This document shows positions 34,655-47,329 of a stretch of 64,000 nt of DNA, in pieces. Source of the stretch: Cordylochernes scorpioides (taxonomy: Eukaryota > Arthropoda > Arachnida > Pseudoscorpiones > Chernetidae); contig CP092874.1 in assembly GCA_030710605.1 (NCBI GenBank), forward strand, positions 68,319,011 through 68,383,010, in the 5' to 3' direction. Position 1 is the first letter of the stretch, and each line of letters begins with the position of its first letter. A program made the translations under genes and the position numbers. The notes under the pieces are model-generated. The model did not search any database. It saw nothing but the letters and a program-made list of their open reading frames with translations, and was not told the origin of the DNA.

Positions 34655-36203
34655 TGTTGGGCCAGATTTTCCACCAAACAGACCCAACAAAGATGTAAAC
34701 ATTTACATCATATATATATACAGTGGCTCGCCGGAAGTGTTTGGTGTCCAGAAGGTGGAGATGACACGAGCCCTGCCCAAGGATCTTGGAACACATTGCA
34801 AAGAAGTCCAGCGCAGGATCTACACCAGGAGGTGGAGATGACACGAGCCCTGCCCAAGGATCCTGGAACACATTGCAGAGAGGTCCAGCGCAGGATCTAC
34901 ACCAGAAGGCTGGAAGTAGCACCTATTGCCTTTAGAATTCACCCACAGTGCAAATGGAAAGCTGGTGGACAATGGAGAAGCTGCCTCGACAAGAAAGAAA
35001 AGGACTTCTAGCATTAGTCTTTGTTAAACCAAACCATCTCTTCACCTCCTTTTTCCTTTCCTTTCTTCCTTCTTTTAATTTTGTATATAACTTGTGACAT
35101 CACATTTTTTGATAGATGGGGAATATTTAGTAATTTTTTTTTGGATTTCTTAAAGAAGAAATTAGTATATAAATTTCTCAGAGGGGCAGGCATCTTAAAT
35201 TTTATTTGATTTCATTGTTAATCTAAATTATCTCTCAATAAGAAAAATAAATTTTGAATTTTCGTTAATATTTATTTTATTCTAAATTGATTTCTCATAA
35301 GTTGAGCAAGTTTATTTATTATTTCATAATTTTCCTTAAAAAAAAAATAATAAAAATATTATTTTTATTCCTTAATTTTTTTTAAATATAATAATATTAT
35401 TTTTAATATTCCGATAATTTTTGTATATTCAAGTTTTATTACTCTGTAAGAAATGATTGAGGGCTCTGTAGGAAAGGGACGGCAGTGGAGAGTTAGTCTT
35501 TATCGAGCTTCCAACCGGTCGGGGGGCAAGCTTTCGGAGGGAACAGATCGAATTCTTATCAGGAGAGGTATGTAGTCGAGATACTAGGTAAGTCAATTTA
35601 GATTTTGTCGTAAAGAGGTCAATATAAAGAAACATGGCGAAGCCATGGCAGATATCAAAAAATTTTGGTAAATTTGATTACTTAAGATATATACAGCGAA
35701 TAGAGATGTGGACCTTTATGTTTTCCTTTTCTTTATATTAGTCATTTTTTTTTGATTGATCATCTTATCCAGATGAAGTAATTAGGTTGAATTACCAAGT
35801 CGCAGATTCTCAGTCATTTCTTTATAGGAATTTAAATTTTGCAAGATGAGATAATCTAATGTCCCAATATCCTTTATGCCCACTCATACTATTCACATAT
35901 AAAGAATGTTTTTTTTTTGTGTAAATTTTTTTTATGCCGAATAAAACGAGTGTGGATATTTAACAATGTGTGTTGGTATTCATATTTAACCACATATCAC
36001 ATGTAAATCCTTGGTGTGTGTTATAGATTTTGAGTGCATGTGTTTGAAATTTAATCTACAGTGGTTAATATTCAAAAAGGCGTATTGGTATTACTATGTA
36101 TTATCAACAAAAAAAAAAGGATATATGTACCTGGGTTTAACCCCTGAACTAGTCAGGATCAGAATATAGATGTTCTAATGAGACGCAAGAATAAAATCTT
36201 ACA
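34655..36203 (+). repeat. 3' LTR of the plus-strand element
   Basis: Starts TGTTGGGCCAG and ends AATAAAATCTTACA, 1549 bp. Its first 35 bases form a TGTTGGG...CCCAACA hairpin like that of the minus-strand LTRs. From about 34715 on it matches the 5' LTR with scattered indels. The next LINE begins right after its end. Confidence 0.75.
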
Positions 36204-36205
36204 AT

Positions 36206-38608
36206 TTGAACCAACTGATAAAACACAACCACGCAATAATCGTTGCAGGAGACTGGAACTCTAAACACCCTCTTTGGGGATCAAGGACTTCTAATAACAG
36301 CGGAATCGGGCTGCACAATTTCTCTGAAAGAGAAAGCCTCGACATTGTCGCACCTTCGTCACCCACGCATTACAGTCCACTCGGCAATGCCGATTTCCTA
36401 GAATTCGCTGTTCTTAAAAACATTCCCTGGACCCCAAAGGCCAGAACCACCGACATTTATCATCTGACCATCTCTCTGTGATCTTTGAATTTAATTGTCC
36501 AAAGGATGAATTCACAACCCAGCTCAGCCGAGTAACTGATTGGGTTCATTTTCAACAAGACCTAATCTCCACCACGCCCCCCAGACTCCCCTTGAAAACT
36601 GAAGCAGACATTGACTTAGCAGTTGGAATTTTAAACGAGAAAATTAATAGTCTCACCATAGTCTCATCTTCCAAATTAATAAAGAACCCAAAAACCAAAG
36701 CCTTAATAAGGGAGAAAAATAAAGCTAGGAAAAGATGGCAATCAATCTGGGAGCCAGCTCATATATATATAGAGCTACTTACCTCAATCTTCAAGGAAAG
36801 GTAAATCAAGCCCTTGAAGCAGAGTAATCTGAAAATTGGAATAGTTTTTTAAGCAAACTTGAATCGAACCCAACAGACTTCTGGAAAAAAAAACCCATTA
36901 GGAAAAAACTGACAAAATCACTAGTTTAAATGCAAATGGAAAAACCTTGCTGACCGACAAAGAAATTGGAAATGATCTTTCAGAGCATTTTTCAAAACAC
37001 TTTTCCAAGGCGGAGGATGAGGTTCCGTCTTACCTAACAGACAACACTTGCCAACATCCCCAAGAGAATATACTATCAATGACAACGCAAAATGAAGTCA
37101 AGGAAGTGATTAAAAACCTAGGTAATCACAAAGCCCCAGCCCACGACAATATTACGCCGCTAATGACTAAAAACCTCCCCATCAAATGGATAGTTTTCCT
37201 CGCTGGGATCTTCAATGCTGCATTACACCTGTGCTACTTCCCGAAGACATGGAAACATGCCATTATCATAACCATTTCAAAAAAATCACCTGTCAAATCA
37301 CCTGAAGATCTCAGACCAATCAACCTTCTCACTACCATCGATAAGGTATACGAGAAGATTGTTCTTCGCAGATTGCAGACATACATGGATTCTATTAACT
37401 TTATCATTCCACAACAATTTGGATTCAGAAAAAGATACTCCACAACCCACCAGCTAATCACAGTAATAGACTACATTCAAATAAGAAAGTCCCACAAGGA
37501 GGCAGTAGGTGCTGTTTTTCTAGACTTTACCAAAGCCTTTGATAGAGTTTGGCACGATGGCTTGATAACAAAAATAACAAAATATCAATTTCCAAGGGAT
37601 TTTATCAAATTCTTGAAAAACTATCTCCAAGACAGGACCTTTTCAATTATGCAAGGGAATTATCTAACCACGGCAAAACCAACCCAGATTGGAGTCTCTC
37701 AAGGCTCTATCCTTGGACCCTACCTATTCAACATCTACATCAACGATTTCCCTCCACATCCAAAATGTCAAATGAAACTTTTCGCAGATGACGCAGCAAT
37801 TTCAGCAAACTCCAAATCAATAGGCATAATAACTCAAAAATTACATAAACAGTATAACCTAATGGTGCAATAATTGGAAATTAGACATCAACCCAAAAGT
37901 CTCAGGCAATAATTTTTCCTCCACTAGACAATAAAAAATTCAAGCCTCAATCCATCCAAAAGGTAAACCAGAGCCCTATTAACTGGACTGACAGCGTTAA
38001 ATATCTTGGAGTTACCTTAGACTCCAAGTTGAAATTCAACATGCATGTCAAAAATATCATTAAGAAAGCAAAAATCGCAAAAATAACATTATCAAGCCTG
38101 TTCAACTATAGAAGCAAATTGACTACAAAACAAAAGTTTATACAGAAGTTGTATCCTCCCGATAGTAACATACGCACTCCCAGTTTGGTGCAAATATATT
38201 ACAACCACAGACAAAAATAGGATAAAAGCATTTATGAGAATCTGCCTTCGGACAAGTATAGGAGCTCCATTCAACCTATCAAACAAAATACTGAAGGAGG
38301 ACTTGAACCAACCCGAATTAGAAGATATGTTCCAAACTTCCGTTAAGAAATTATACCTTCAAATGCAATTTTAAAAAAATCCAACCATACAAGATATTCT
38401 ACAAAATAAAGGAGATATCAATCCCCGATTCCGACGACCCGGCCCTGACACTTAGTCAAGAGCTCATCGCCCAACAGCTACCCTCTTGCAAGGCCTAGGG
38501 GGACCACCTCTACTCCACTTACTCGCCATGTGTAAATAGCTAGGACAAGGTGACTCGCGAGCTGTGCTCGAATGTAACACCTGCAAATTGAGACGAAATA
38601 AATAAATA
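36206..38608 (+). pseudogene. 5'-truncated Jockey-type LINE (endonuclease + RT)
   Basis: The frame opens inside the AP-type endonuclease (AGDWNSKHPLWGS). After a frame break it shows SDHLSVIFEFN, the catalytic Asp-His end of that domain. The RT frame (36947-37873) has KSPEDLRPINLL, QFGFRKRYSTTHQL, motif A FLDFTKAFDRVWHDG, motif B GVSQGSILGPYLFNIYIND and motif C LFADD. Further broken frames reach to about 38450, and the element ends in an (AAATA)-type tail at about 38598-38613. Several frameshifts and stops make it inactive. The 5' truncation at the LTR edge is typical of target-primed reverse transcription. Confidence 0.9.
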
Positions 38609-38616
38609 AATTCAAA

Positions 38617-38843
38617 TGGCTCAAGCCTGCCACCCCCGCTCCAGCTGCTGTCTCTGTGGCAGCACCTGCTCCCAAGAAGCCAGATCCTGCTCTAACCAAG
38701 AGGAAGCAGCCAGAGACCTCAAACCCGCCCGCTAAGAGGAGCAAACCACTGGTTCCAGTCAAGCCTGCAACTTCCCGCGCCACCAAGCCTGCCGTTGCCA
38801 AAGGCACCCTCAAGATCAATGTCTTGCCCAACTGCCAGAGCTA
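38617..38843 (+). other. GC-rich Pro/Ala/Lys-rich open frame, unrecognised
   Basis: A frame reading ATPAPAAVSVAAPAPKKPDP, with repeated Lys/Arg-Pro blocks, ends KGTLKINVLPNCQS-stop. It stands out by GC content and low-complexity composition from everything around it. It lies directly after the LINE tail. It could be an ORF1-like disordered segment of another LINE or a host gene scrap. There is no domain to decide this. Confidence 0.35.
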
Positions 38844-38959
38844 GAGCTGCAAAGTTCTAGTCCTCCCGCCTTCTTCCTGCCTCCTGACCTGCCTCCGCGG
38901 ACCCAATCCGGCCTAACCTGCCTCTTCCCTGACGGTGATCCTGTCATTTGCCTCTCCAC

Positions 38960-39130
38960 CCTGGTCATAGTGGTTTTATATATTCCGCTTTACGCGGCCA
39001 TTGGGGCTCAAAAATAATTTATTTTGGTTAGCAGCCCCGTAAATAAAGATATTTTCACTCTATCCCAATGGCCATGGTTAACAACCCCATAAATAAAGAT
39101 ATTTTCTCTCTCTATCCCAATGGTCGGCTC
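38960..39130 (+). repeat. Two diverged tandem units with AATAAAGATATTTTC
   Basis: AACCCCATAAATAAAGATATTTTC...TATCCCAATGG and its near copy follow one another (about 39028-39070 and 39078-39125). AATAAA suggests 3' ends of transcripts, possibly the tail of the Pro/Lys-rich frame upstream. Confidence 0.55.
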
Positions 39131-39599
39131 AAAACTTTTGTACATTATGTAAATAAGCTTTTCATTTTTTTTTCATTCTTACGCCTTAAGCCAGGCAGTA
39201 CTTTTATCAAATTATGTATTTCATATATATTCCTTTAGTTCAATTAAATTACTGATCAAAATTATTTTTATTACCAAAGATTTAACCACTACTGCATTAA
39301 CATAGTATAATCCACAAGATAATCAAGTAAAAGCAGAAAATATCTTTTCTTTATATAAGACTAGACGGTGACCCGGGCTTCGCCCGGGATTGACCCGTGT
39401 GCATATCTACCCGAGTGATATATATTTAGATAAGATTTTTTAAATAATTGTTTGTTATTAGCATTATCTATTTGTTTGCATCAGCATAATTTAATCTAAT
39501 CTTTGATAGAGCTAAGTAGAATAATTTGAATATATAGTTTTAATAATTGATTTATATATTTTTCAAAATAGCCTATCGTCTTCCCCGTATTTTTTTACC
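39131..39599. other. AT-rich, with one GC palindrome
   Basis: No gene. The only distinct item is CCCGGGCTTCGCCCGGG at 39373-39389, a 7-bp stem with a 3-base loop, preceded by CTAGACGGTGA. Confidence 0.6.
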
Positions 39600-42190
39600 T
39601 ATGTATGGAAATTTTGGTTTGAATTAGTGAACTACACGTTGGTTCGAAAAAAAAATACTGTCAATTGTAGGCTAATCTCTCTTATGTCTTTGATGATATC
39701 GTGTACTTTGTCTTGACCTGGTTTGATTCGGCACACCTTCCTATCGAAATCTCGTTGGGATACAGAGCTGGACATTTAACATATATATGTTGTATATGGT
39801 ACCAAAGATTTGTCTCGTTAAGACATGGCTGTCGTAGTGATTTCTCGTGGTATGACATAGGTGAACCGAGCTTAGATACATCTGATCAGGTCCAGGTTGG
39901 CACAACTATATCTTGCGTAGGTTACTTGGCATGTCGATTAGCTGATTTTTGGAAGATCTGAGCGAAAATCAGGTGCATCAGCCTGCAGGTGGATAGTATG
40001 TAGAGTACATCTCTGTATTCTACCATTGATGCATATATTTCAAATATTCTTTCCACATCCCACCACATTGACCCACTCTTCAACTGGTTTATGCCACGTG
40101 GTCTTACGCTCGGTGGCGTCCATCGGGATATTATGCTTTATGTCGTTCTTCACTCACGTCCACCTTCGCAAGTATCTTTAAATCCTATTTAATAATGTAC
40201 AATCTTGTAGGCAAATTTACATGCTCCGACATCCACAGTTCAAGACTACGCAAGATATCCTCCTTAGTCTTCAAAGCCTATTCCCGACCCCAGAAATGTA
40301 GTCTTTGCTACTGGTTACCAATGTCTGATGCCACATTTCATAAAATTACGAAAGCCGATGTCGAAACGGGTTTTAGGTTTGTCGTGATGCTATAATCCTT
40401 TCCTTTGTTACTGGCTTCTGCTGCCAAATACTCTGAAGGTGGTGGGGTAGATAAGGGCTTCTGGAAGGGCTTATCAAACCAGTCAAGTGTAAACATACAC
40501 GAGGTGCAACGCTCTCCATCTGTTTATTTAAGGTTATCTATAACCACATATCTGGTAAACTGCTAAGTTCTTATTTCGAAATAGAGTCGTTAATTTCCAA
40601 AGGACGCAGGTTAAAAAAAATGATTTCGTTCTTTGGCTGGAGCTAAAGAAAAGAAACAACAAATTTCACTACTTTCATTAAAAGAAAAAAAAAAACTTCC
40701 CCACCAAATTCTGTAATATGGATTATCATACTATAAAATCGCTATTAAATTGGATACGAAAATAACTGAATAATAAAATATAAATTCACCTATAAATGGG
40801 AGAGATAAAATTATGTGCAGTAATTATTTGTAATGTGCGTGACACATGCAAAAAAAAAAAATACAATCAAAGATGACCGAAAAAAAATTGTACTATTTAG
40901 TTGTTCAAATCTTTAAAAACAGTTGTCCAAATCTCTCTCTACTAAAGATAGTTTGTTAATATTCGATGATTATTGTAATCCCCATTAAACGGAATAACTA
41001 CTCTCTTTGATATAGATACACATCCAGCTATCAGGATATATCTTGCTGTCCACCTTTCTTTGCTTTATAACGATTCAAAATTATGAAGAAAAACAAAAGC
41101 TAAACATATGACTGTTCTAAATTTCTATGGAATTTCATCATGCCCTCTGCTGGCAACCATTCACTGTAATCAAATACTATCGAGATGTTTTTATTTGTCC
41201 TCATCCAAGAAAAAGAATGTTTCAGAAAATAGAATCTTGGAAATTTTACCTAAGACCTTTTTTTTTGGTAAAAAAAAAAGAAAAATGCACATTCATATAA
41301 GGTTAATAAAAAAAAATCAAAATACTGCTTTATCTCGTGTACACCACCGGGATTTGTACTACTGTTACATATAAAAATGATCATTACATAAAGATAAGAG
41401 AGAACAAAGGGCACAATTTGACAAATTCTAAAAAAAATATCTTCAGACTTATCGAGCGGAAATTTTGTTGTATAAAGTATTTGAAATAAATCATTAAACC
41501 TTGATATACAACAGTACAAGTCATATTGAACTTACAGTGTGAAAAGAAAATAATGGTGAAGAACTGAAAGGAGATGGAATATTTAAAGCGTGAAGCCTTA
41601 AATACAGAAAATATAATTGAAGACATTTATAAATTAAACAAATCGCATGACAATGCACATTAGATAAGAAAATAAATGCTTCGAATTATTATATTGATAA
41701 CGTTAAATACTATAAAGATAAGAGATAACTAAGAGAACATTCTAACAAATTCAAAATATCTTTAGACTTATCGAGTGGAAATTCTGTTGGATGGAAATAA
41801 TTGAAAAAATAAAAATTATTAAACCGTAGTATAAAATAAGTCGCATTGATTTTTACAATTAAGAAGGTAATGGTGGAAAACAAAAGGAAGATGGAATATT
41901 TGAGACGTGAAAACCTTCCCGCAAGAGCGGGGAGGATAGCAAAAACTAACCTTTCAACTCTGATGCTGGCAGTGAACTGAACTCCTAGTTCTTTTTCTAC
42001 CTCCCACCTTGGAACACCCACATGTGTTTTCCACATGTTCACCCCAAAAATACCTCCCTTCTCCGCCCCCCATGTACATGTGTTAGGAGGGGAGGGGAAA
42101 ACACATGTGTCCCAAAGGACCCCAAATTTGGAATTCGTGGGAAATTCTCAGGTTTCTGAGAAAGCGTTAGTTTTTAGGCCTAAGTTTCGC
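39600..42190 (-). repeat. Inverted fragment of LTR-element internal sequence
   Basis: Reverse complement counterpart of 24360-28345 (see that entry), also related to 13370-13750 at 40920-41280. It contains the plus-strand frame 40195-40395 (KCSLCYWLPMSDATFHKI) shared with 27598-27792. 41395-41690 and 41705-41920 are two diverged direct copies of one block (each with ATAAAGATAAGAGA...ACTTATCGAG...AGATGGAATATTT). No LTR or primer site is seen, so it is a fragment. Confidence 0.58.
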
Positions 42191-43455
42191 AATTTAATAT
42201 ATATATATATATAATAATAAATAGTTATTTAATTTTATAGTCCAGTTTTGTATTAAGATTATCTTCACTATTATGCTCATTTAAATTCAAATTATAAAAT
42301 TTGTAAAATGTTATTAATTTGTAGATAGAGAGAGAAAAAAAAATCCTTTACTTCTAATACATCCTCAAGTTAATTATATATTTATAATTAATAACAATAA
42401 AAATTAACAACGTAACGTCTATTACATCGGCTTTTACACGTCATTTAGACATACTCTAATCCTATATATAGAATAATCGAAGAGAGAATATATATAATAG
42501 TTAGAAAAAAGAGAGAAAGACAGAACCATGCACTTTTAATCAAACTAATAATAAGGAAAAAAAAATTTGTAAAGAAGGTAGATAAGATTGTTAGTATATA
42601 TATATATATTTTTATAATTTTATATTTTATCCTTTTTTTTTAAAAAGATTTTTAAAGGTTTTTTTTATTTTATAATATGATTATAAATAGTTGTATTTAG
42701 TAATATATCTATAGTATGAATTAACATTTGTTATAAGTTTGGATATTATGTTTTGAAACCCTAATGGTAGACCAGACATACACAAAAAACTTTAAATTGA
42801 AATAAATTGGAAAAAGAGATCTGCTGGACCGGGGATCTTCAGATAAAAGTCCAACGACATTTCACCCCTTCTTTATTATGTCATAGATCTCTTTTAAACC
42901 GGATTTTATGTGTTAATATTAAGTTGTTTCAGTGAAATATTTAAATGAACATATATAACAGATACAAGTGTTAACAAATTCAAACTGTAAACCTACCTCG
43001 ACCGCGGCGTCCTCCATTGTGAATATCTATTTCTGGCTGACACATGTGGCGGGAGGGGGGGACATTTCAAATTTAGACCATTTATTCAGAATTTTTTTGA
43101 ACAACAAGAAAATTAAAGAAGAAAGGAAAAATAGTTAAGGGAAGAAAGTTGAATTTCATAATCTTTACAGCTAGTTATATCAAAATAACTGATTCAAAAC
43201 TTATTCATCTTTTAATATTCCTTTAAAAAGGCAAATTATAAGTGTTTATTAAAGCTATTAATTGTGCAAATTCACCTTTATTTAACTTCCATTTTCCTCC
43301 CCAGAAATTGGAGATTAAACAAAATGAACTATATACTATAACACTTTAAAAATCTTGTGAAAAAATCTTTTAATCAGTTATTTAATCAAAGTTTAATTAA
43401 CTGTTAAAGATTATAAATTTGTATTAGTTATAATTAAGAGAAATTATAGAAAGTT
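42191..43455. other. Very AT-rich stretch, no gene
   Basis: Several (TA)n runs (about 42197-42215, 42594-42611), A- and T-runs. Nothing coding recognised. Confidence 0.65.
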
Positions 43456-43459
43456 GATT

Positions 43460-45990
43460 TCATAAATGGATATTTCCATTTATTTTTTTTAAATATTTTA
43501 TAATTGATATACTGTTGAAATATTTTACTTGTTTGATACTAAATATGTTTTTAATAAATTCCATGTTTAAATTTTTAACATCTTCTATGAAATTATCTAA
43601 TATATTATTTATTCTATAAAATCTTAGAAACTGACCATAATATATACCTTTACAGCAATTTAATGATATATTAGAATTCATATTACAGTATTTTATAATA
43701 TTGAAATTATAATTACTCTTTTTATTATAAACTCTAACAGCACTATTTGTAAGGTCTATATTCAAGTCTAAAAAGTTAACTTTTTTGTTTCTATAAATTT
43801 TTTCATTGTTCTTAAGTTTCAAGTATTTAGGATATATTTCAGGTATTATTTTTTTAAACTGTGGATTATTAAATATTATAATGTCATCTACATAACGGAA
43901 TATTTGCCAGTTAATATTATTTTGTAGAAAGTATTCTCTTTCGTACCAGAACAATATTAGATTTGCTAATAACGGACTAGAAGAAGTTCCCATGGGAACG
44001 CCTTCTGATTGAATATATATTTTATTTTTAAATTCTATATAGTTAAAATTTAAAAATGTTTCCAGTAGAGTTTTGCTGTTTTAAGATCTAATTTAAATGT
44101 TTTATATCTGTTATGAATAATTTTAATGTAGAAAGTTTTGTCATTAATGAATTCATTAAATAAATTGGTTATTTTATTATTTAGATCTCTTAAATTTATT
44201 TTAGAATATAGGTCCTCAAAGTCAAATGTGTGTACTGTTTCAATGTTTGTCCAATTGTTCATTAAATAATTAATGATTTTTTTTATTTGAGTCGATAAAT
44301 TTATAATTATATTTATTAGTTAATTTATTTATAATAAATTGTAGTGTTGAAGCTAATTGTATATCAATATTTTTTATGACTGAATTTATACCAGATGTGA
44401 TTGTTCTGAAAGAAATAGGTTTTTTGTGTAGTTTAGGAATTATATAGAACTTTGGTATGTTTGGATTTTTGTGGTTATTATAATTTTTTAGTGAATTTTC
44501 AACATTTTTGATGTCTCTTTTGATTTTTGTGCCTGTAGTTCTAGCAAAAGTGTATTTATGATTATTATCAATTTCCTTTTTTAGTATATCGTGGTATAGA
44601 TTTTTACAAATTAAAGATAAATTATTGGAACATTTATCTATAGGAGTGATAATATAGTCCTTCTGTAAATTAATTATATTTTCTTTAAAAGAAGGAATGT
44701 CTGAATTAGGTTTTGTGTATTTAAGTGTATTATTATAATAATTTATAATTTCCTTTTTAATATTATGTTTCCATTCCAGAAAAGTAAATTCTGGAATACT
44801 GTATTTTATACTAGTTTTATTTATGAAAATATCTATATCTTTTAATATAGATTTAATTGTATTATTATAATTGTGTTTAATTTGAGGTATATATTTATAC
44901 CCTTTATTTAAAATTTCTTGATATTCTGGATTTAAGAAAGAAAAATTGCTAGTTAATATATGACCTGAGAACTTATATTTATCAATATAGTTGTTGCAAT
45001 TACATTTAATTTTTTAAAATTTGCCAAATTATTAATAAATTGGTTATAATTGCAAACTAAATTACCTATATTTTTGTTGTATTTACAGATTGTTTTGAAA
45101 TTTAATTTTTTTATAGGGAAAAGATTATTGATGATTTGGTTATTAAAAATATCATTAAATTTAATATGATTAAATAAATTGTTATTAAATTTAATGATAA
45201 TATTAATGTTATTAGTAGCTTGTTTAATTTTTCTGTATTTAAAGATGTCGTGTGTGATATCTATTAATCTGTTAGTCAGATTATGAATTTTAATATATTC
45301 TATGAGTTTGATAAATTTATTATTATTTAGTTTAAATAATGTTTTAATAAATTTATCGACGAAGTTGTTAGTGTACATTTGTTTTGGGTCCAGTAATTAT
45401 TCAAATTCAATGTAACCTAATTTATTTGTAGTTTTACCTCTAGTTTTATTAGGTTTAGTTTTAAATTCATTTTTTTTTGTATTTGCAACTGATTTCATAG
45501 GTTGAAATTTCTTCTGTTTGTGGTTTGTATGTGTAGTTTAATTCGTCGTTAAGTCCATAAGGGAATAATGTGTTGTGTTTATAAATGTAGTTGTTTTCTA
45601 ATAATAGTCGTTGTTTTTTGTTTTGACATATGTCTAGTATTTCTATCTTAAAGTTGTTAAAAGTATGTAATTGATTGTGTTCTTTCATATATATATTACC
45701 AATTGATTTTTTAGCGTGGTTTATATGTAGGTTTATTCGTATATTTAATGAATTACAAGTTTGTCCTATATATGATAGTTGACAAATTTGGCATGTTAAT
45801 TTATATATAGTATTCACTAATTTACAACTAGTTGTTTGAAAAGTGTCATGGTTCTTAAGAGAGGGACAAGTTTGACAATTTTTTCTTAGGCAATTCTTAG
45901 CGAGTTTAAATTAACATAAAAGAGGTGCTAACACTAATATGTTTGTAGTTTTTTTTAAGTTTTTTCAGTTTGTTATTCTTATGAATTTTT
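43460..45990 (-). pseudogene. Naiad-type Penelope-like element, left copy
   Basis: On the minus strand the endonuclease comes first (45817 down): TIYKLTCQICQLSYIGQTCN with the CxxC pair and later His residues, then LLLENNYIYKHNTLFP. It ends at a TGA after an A9 run (45470-45478). The linker carries the AAATGTAATTGCAAC (Cys-x-Cys) codons near 44992-45007. The RT follows: motif A FDFEDLYSKI (44050-44262), motif B GVPMGTSSSPLLANLIL and motif C RYVDDIIIF (43460-43993). Endonuclease before RT joined through a Cys-x-Cys linker is the hallmark of the Naiad clade. Further frame breaks (at the A-run before Cys-x-Cys, and at GCAAAACT near 44079) make it inactive. Its mirror is at 61.9-64.0 kb. Confidence 0.88.
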
Positions 45991-46009
45991 AAATATACAG
46001 GGTGATCCA

Positions 46010-46415
46010 AAAGTCCCGCACAACTTTAAAAATTAATAACTCCGCGAATATTTGCGCTAGAGCAATGCGGTAAACACCATTGTGTTCAGGATGCAATGGG
46101 ATTTTTTATGGCAAATATTGAAAAATTCGAAATTGATTTTAGTTACAACTTTACTTGCTAGATGGCGCTCTACCAGAATCAGCGATTCAGCGGCCAAATT
46201 GTTTGATAAATTGAAAAATATAACTGAACGACACGTATTTTTCCTTCTTGAATACCAGGAAAGAACCATAATAATATCAAATGATAAATTAATAAAACAC
46301 CATTTCGCCAAAAGTTAGAAGAAATGGTTAATGATTTTTAAATACAATCTGAGATATGTAAAATAGGTATATGCAAATTAAAACATGTAGCAAAAAAAAC
46401 CTGATATTTTAGATG
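46010..46415. mobile_element. Mariner-type end with CAGGGTGATCC terminus, left copy
   Basis: TA then CAGGGTGATCCAAAAGTCCC at 46010-46030 is a mariner-family inverted terminus. The following 400 bp contain no full gene. The same 400 bp lie, inverted, at 60911-61336. Homology between the two stops at about 46415. The broken transposase at 47.3-48.5 kb may belong to the same element, with the hairpin at 47021-47233 inside it. Confidence 0.65.
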
Positions 46416-47020
46416 GAGTTTTGTGAAATATATTGAATGTTTGAAAATAACTACTGATATCAATACACGATTTTTGAAATGTTAATATAGTACCAAAAAT
46501 TATGATGACACTACTAATAGGATTTCGTGCTATAAGGAATGTGTAGTTTCTTGACTAATTGGCGACCCTTGACTATTTAACGGGATATTTGTCATGATCT
46601 AACAAATGAAATATAGAGGGGAGTGATAAAATATATGTGTCATACTTTATACCAAATATCCTATGGGTTTGTCAAATGTTATCATTGTTTATTATACTGT
46701 ACACAATTTTGAAAATGTATCCCCTCAAATAAAAATAATTTTTGAATCGACCTTTTGCGTTGAAAAACGTGGTAGTAAAATCATTTTGTATTATTTTTTT
46801 TGGAAATTTTCTCAAGTTGGGGGGGAGGGGGAGGGGAAAAGAGAATATTCCTTATGCTATTTCTTCTAATGAGCGAAAAGCGATAAACTAAAAATAAGGG
46901 GTAAAATTGTGTATACGACCAGATATTGTGTATCGTACCAGTGTTTTTCGAGAAGTTATAACACTTTGGCATCCACGACATAATATAAGATGTGGGCAAA
47001 TGACAAACAAAAAAAATACT
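46416..47020. other. No gene recognised
   Basis: AT-rich sequence between the mariner end and the hairpin. A G-rich patch (GGGGGGAGGGGGAGGGG) lies at 46820-46838. It may be the interior of the broken mariner element. Confidence 0.5.
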
Positions 47021-47233
47021 TAAATATATACGAATAAAAGATTACATGAGAGGAGCCTCTTTTCCGATTTATTGCGAGCCTTCGAACCTTTCTGTTCTTC
47101 TACAGGCGTGGATAGCATGAATATGGTTAGTATATCCATGCTATCCACGCCTGTAGAAGAACCGAAAGGTTCGAAAGCTGGCAATAAATCGAGAAAGAAG
47201 CTCCTCATGTAATCTTTTATTCGTATATATTTA
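47021..47233. repeat. Foldback hairpin built from two Penelope-like tails
   Basis: A near-perfect inverted repeat with arms of about 95-100 bp (outer ends TAAATATATACGAATAAAAG and its complement). The innermost 21 bp (47099-47119 against 47137-47157) are perfectly complementary around a 17-base loop. Each arm contains GAAC(C/A)GAAAGGTTCGAA(A/G)GCT and AATAAA, as in the 3' tails of the Penelope copies. This suggests two element ends joined head to head. Confidence 0.82.
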
Positions 47234-47329
47234 AACAAAATCTACTGAGTTCATGTAGCCTAAAAAATTACTGTTCACAGAAAAAAAAAAGAGTCAAGAT
47301 GTGAGGACAGCATTTATTGTTCCCATAAC

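Larger units (their letters stand above)
22122..36203 (+). mobile_element. Large plus-strand LTR element, mostly non-coding
   Basis: Two related plus-strand segments of about 1.5 kb flank an internal region of about 11 kb. The left one is followed by a primer site (23627 on) and the right one is preceded by a purine tract (34641-34653), as 5' and 3' LTRs should be. Only a Pol C-terminal tail (30858-31034) is recognisable inside; the rest is AT-rich, repetitive or minisatellite-like. This resembles the 'large retrotransposon derivative' type. It shares internal sequence with the minus-strand array and with 39.6-42.2 kb, so they form one family or sister families. The left LTR lacks the first about 60 bases, so its 5' end and target duplication cannot be checked. 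Confidence 0.62.

Noticed and set aside
24360..42190. Giant DNA transposon with terminal inverted repeats
   Set aside because: The arms are unequal (4.0 and 2.6 kb) and diverged, and the left one lies inside an LTR element with its own ends. No polymerase, integrase or capsid gene lies between. Opposite-orientation fragments of one LTR family explain the pattern better.
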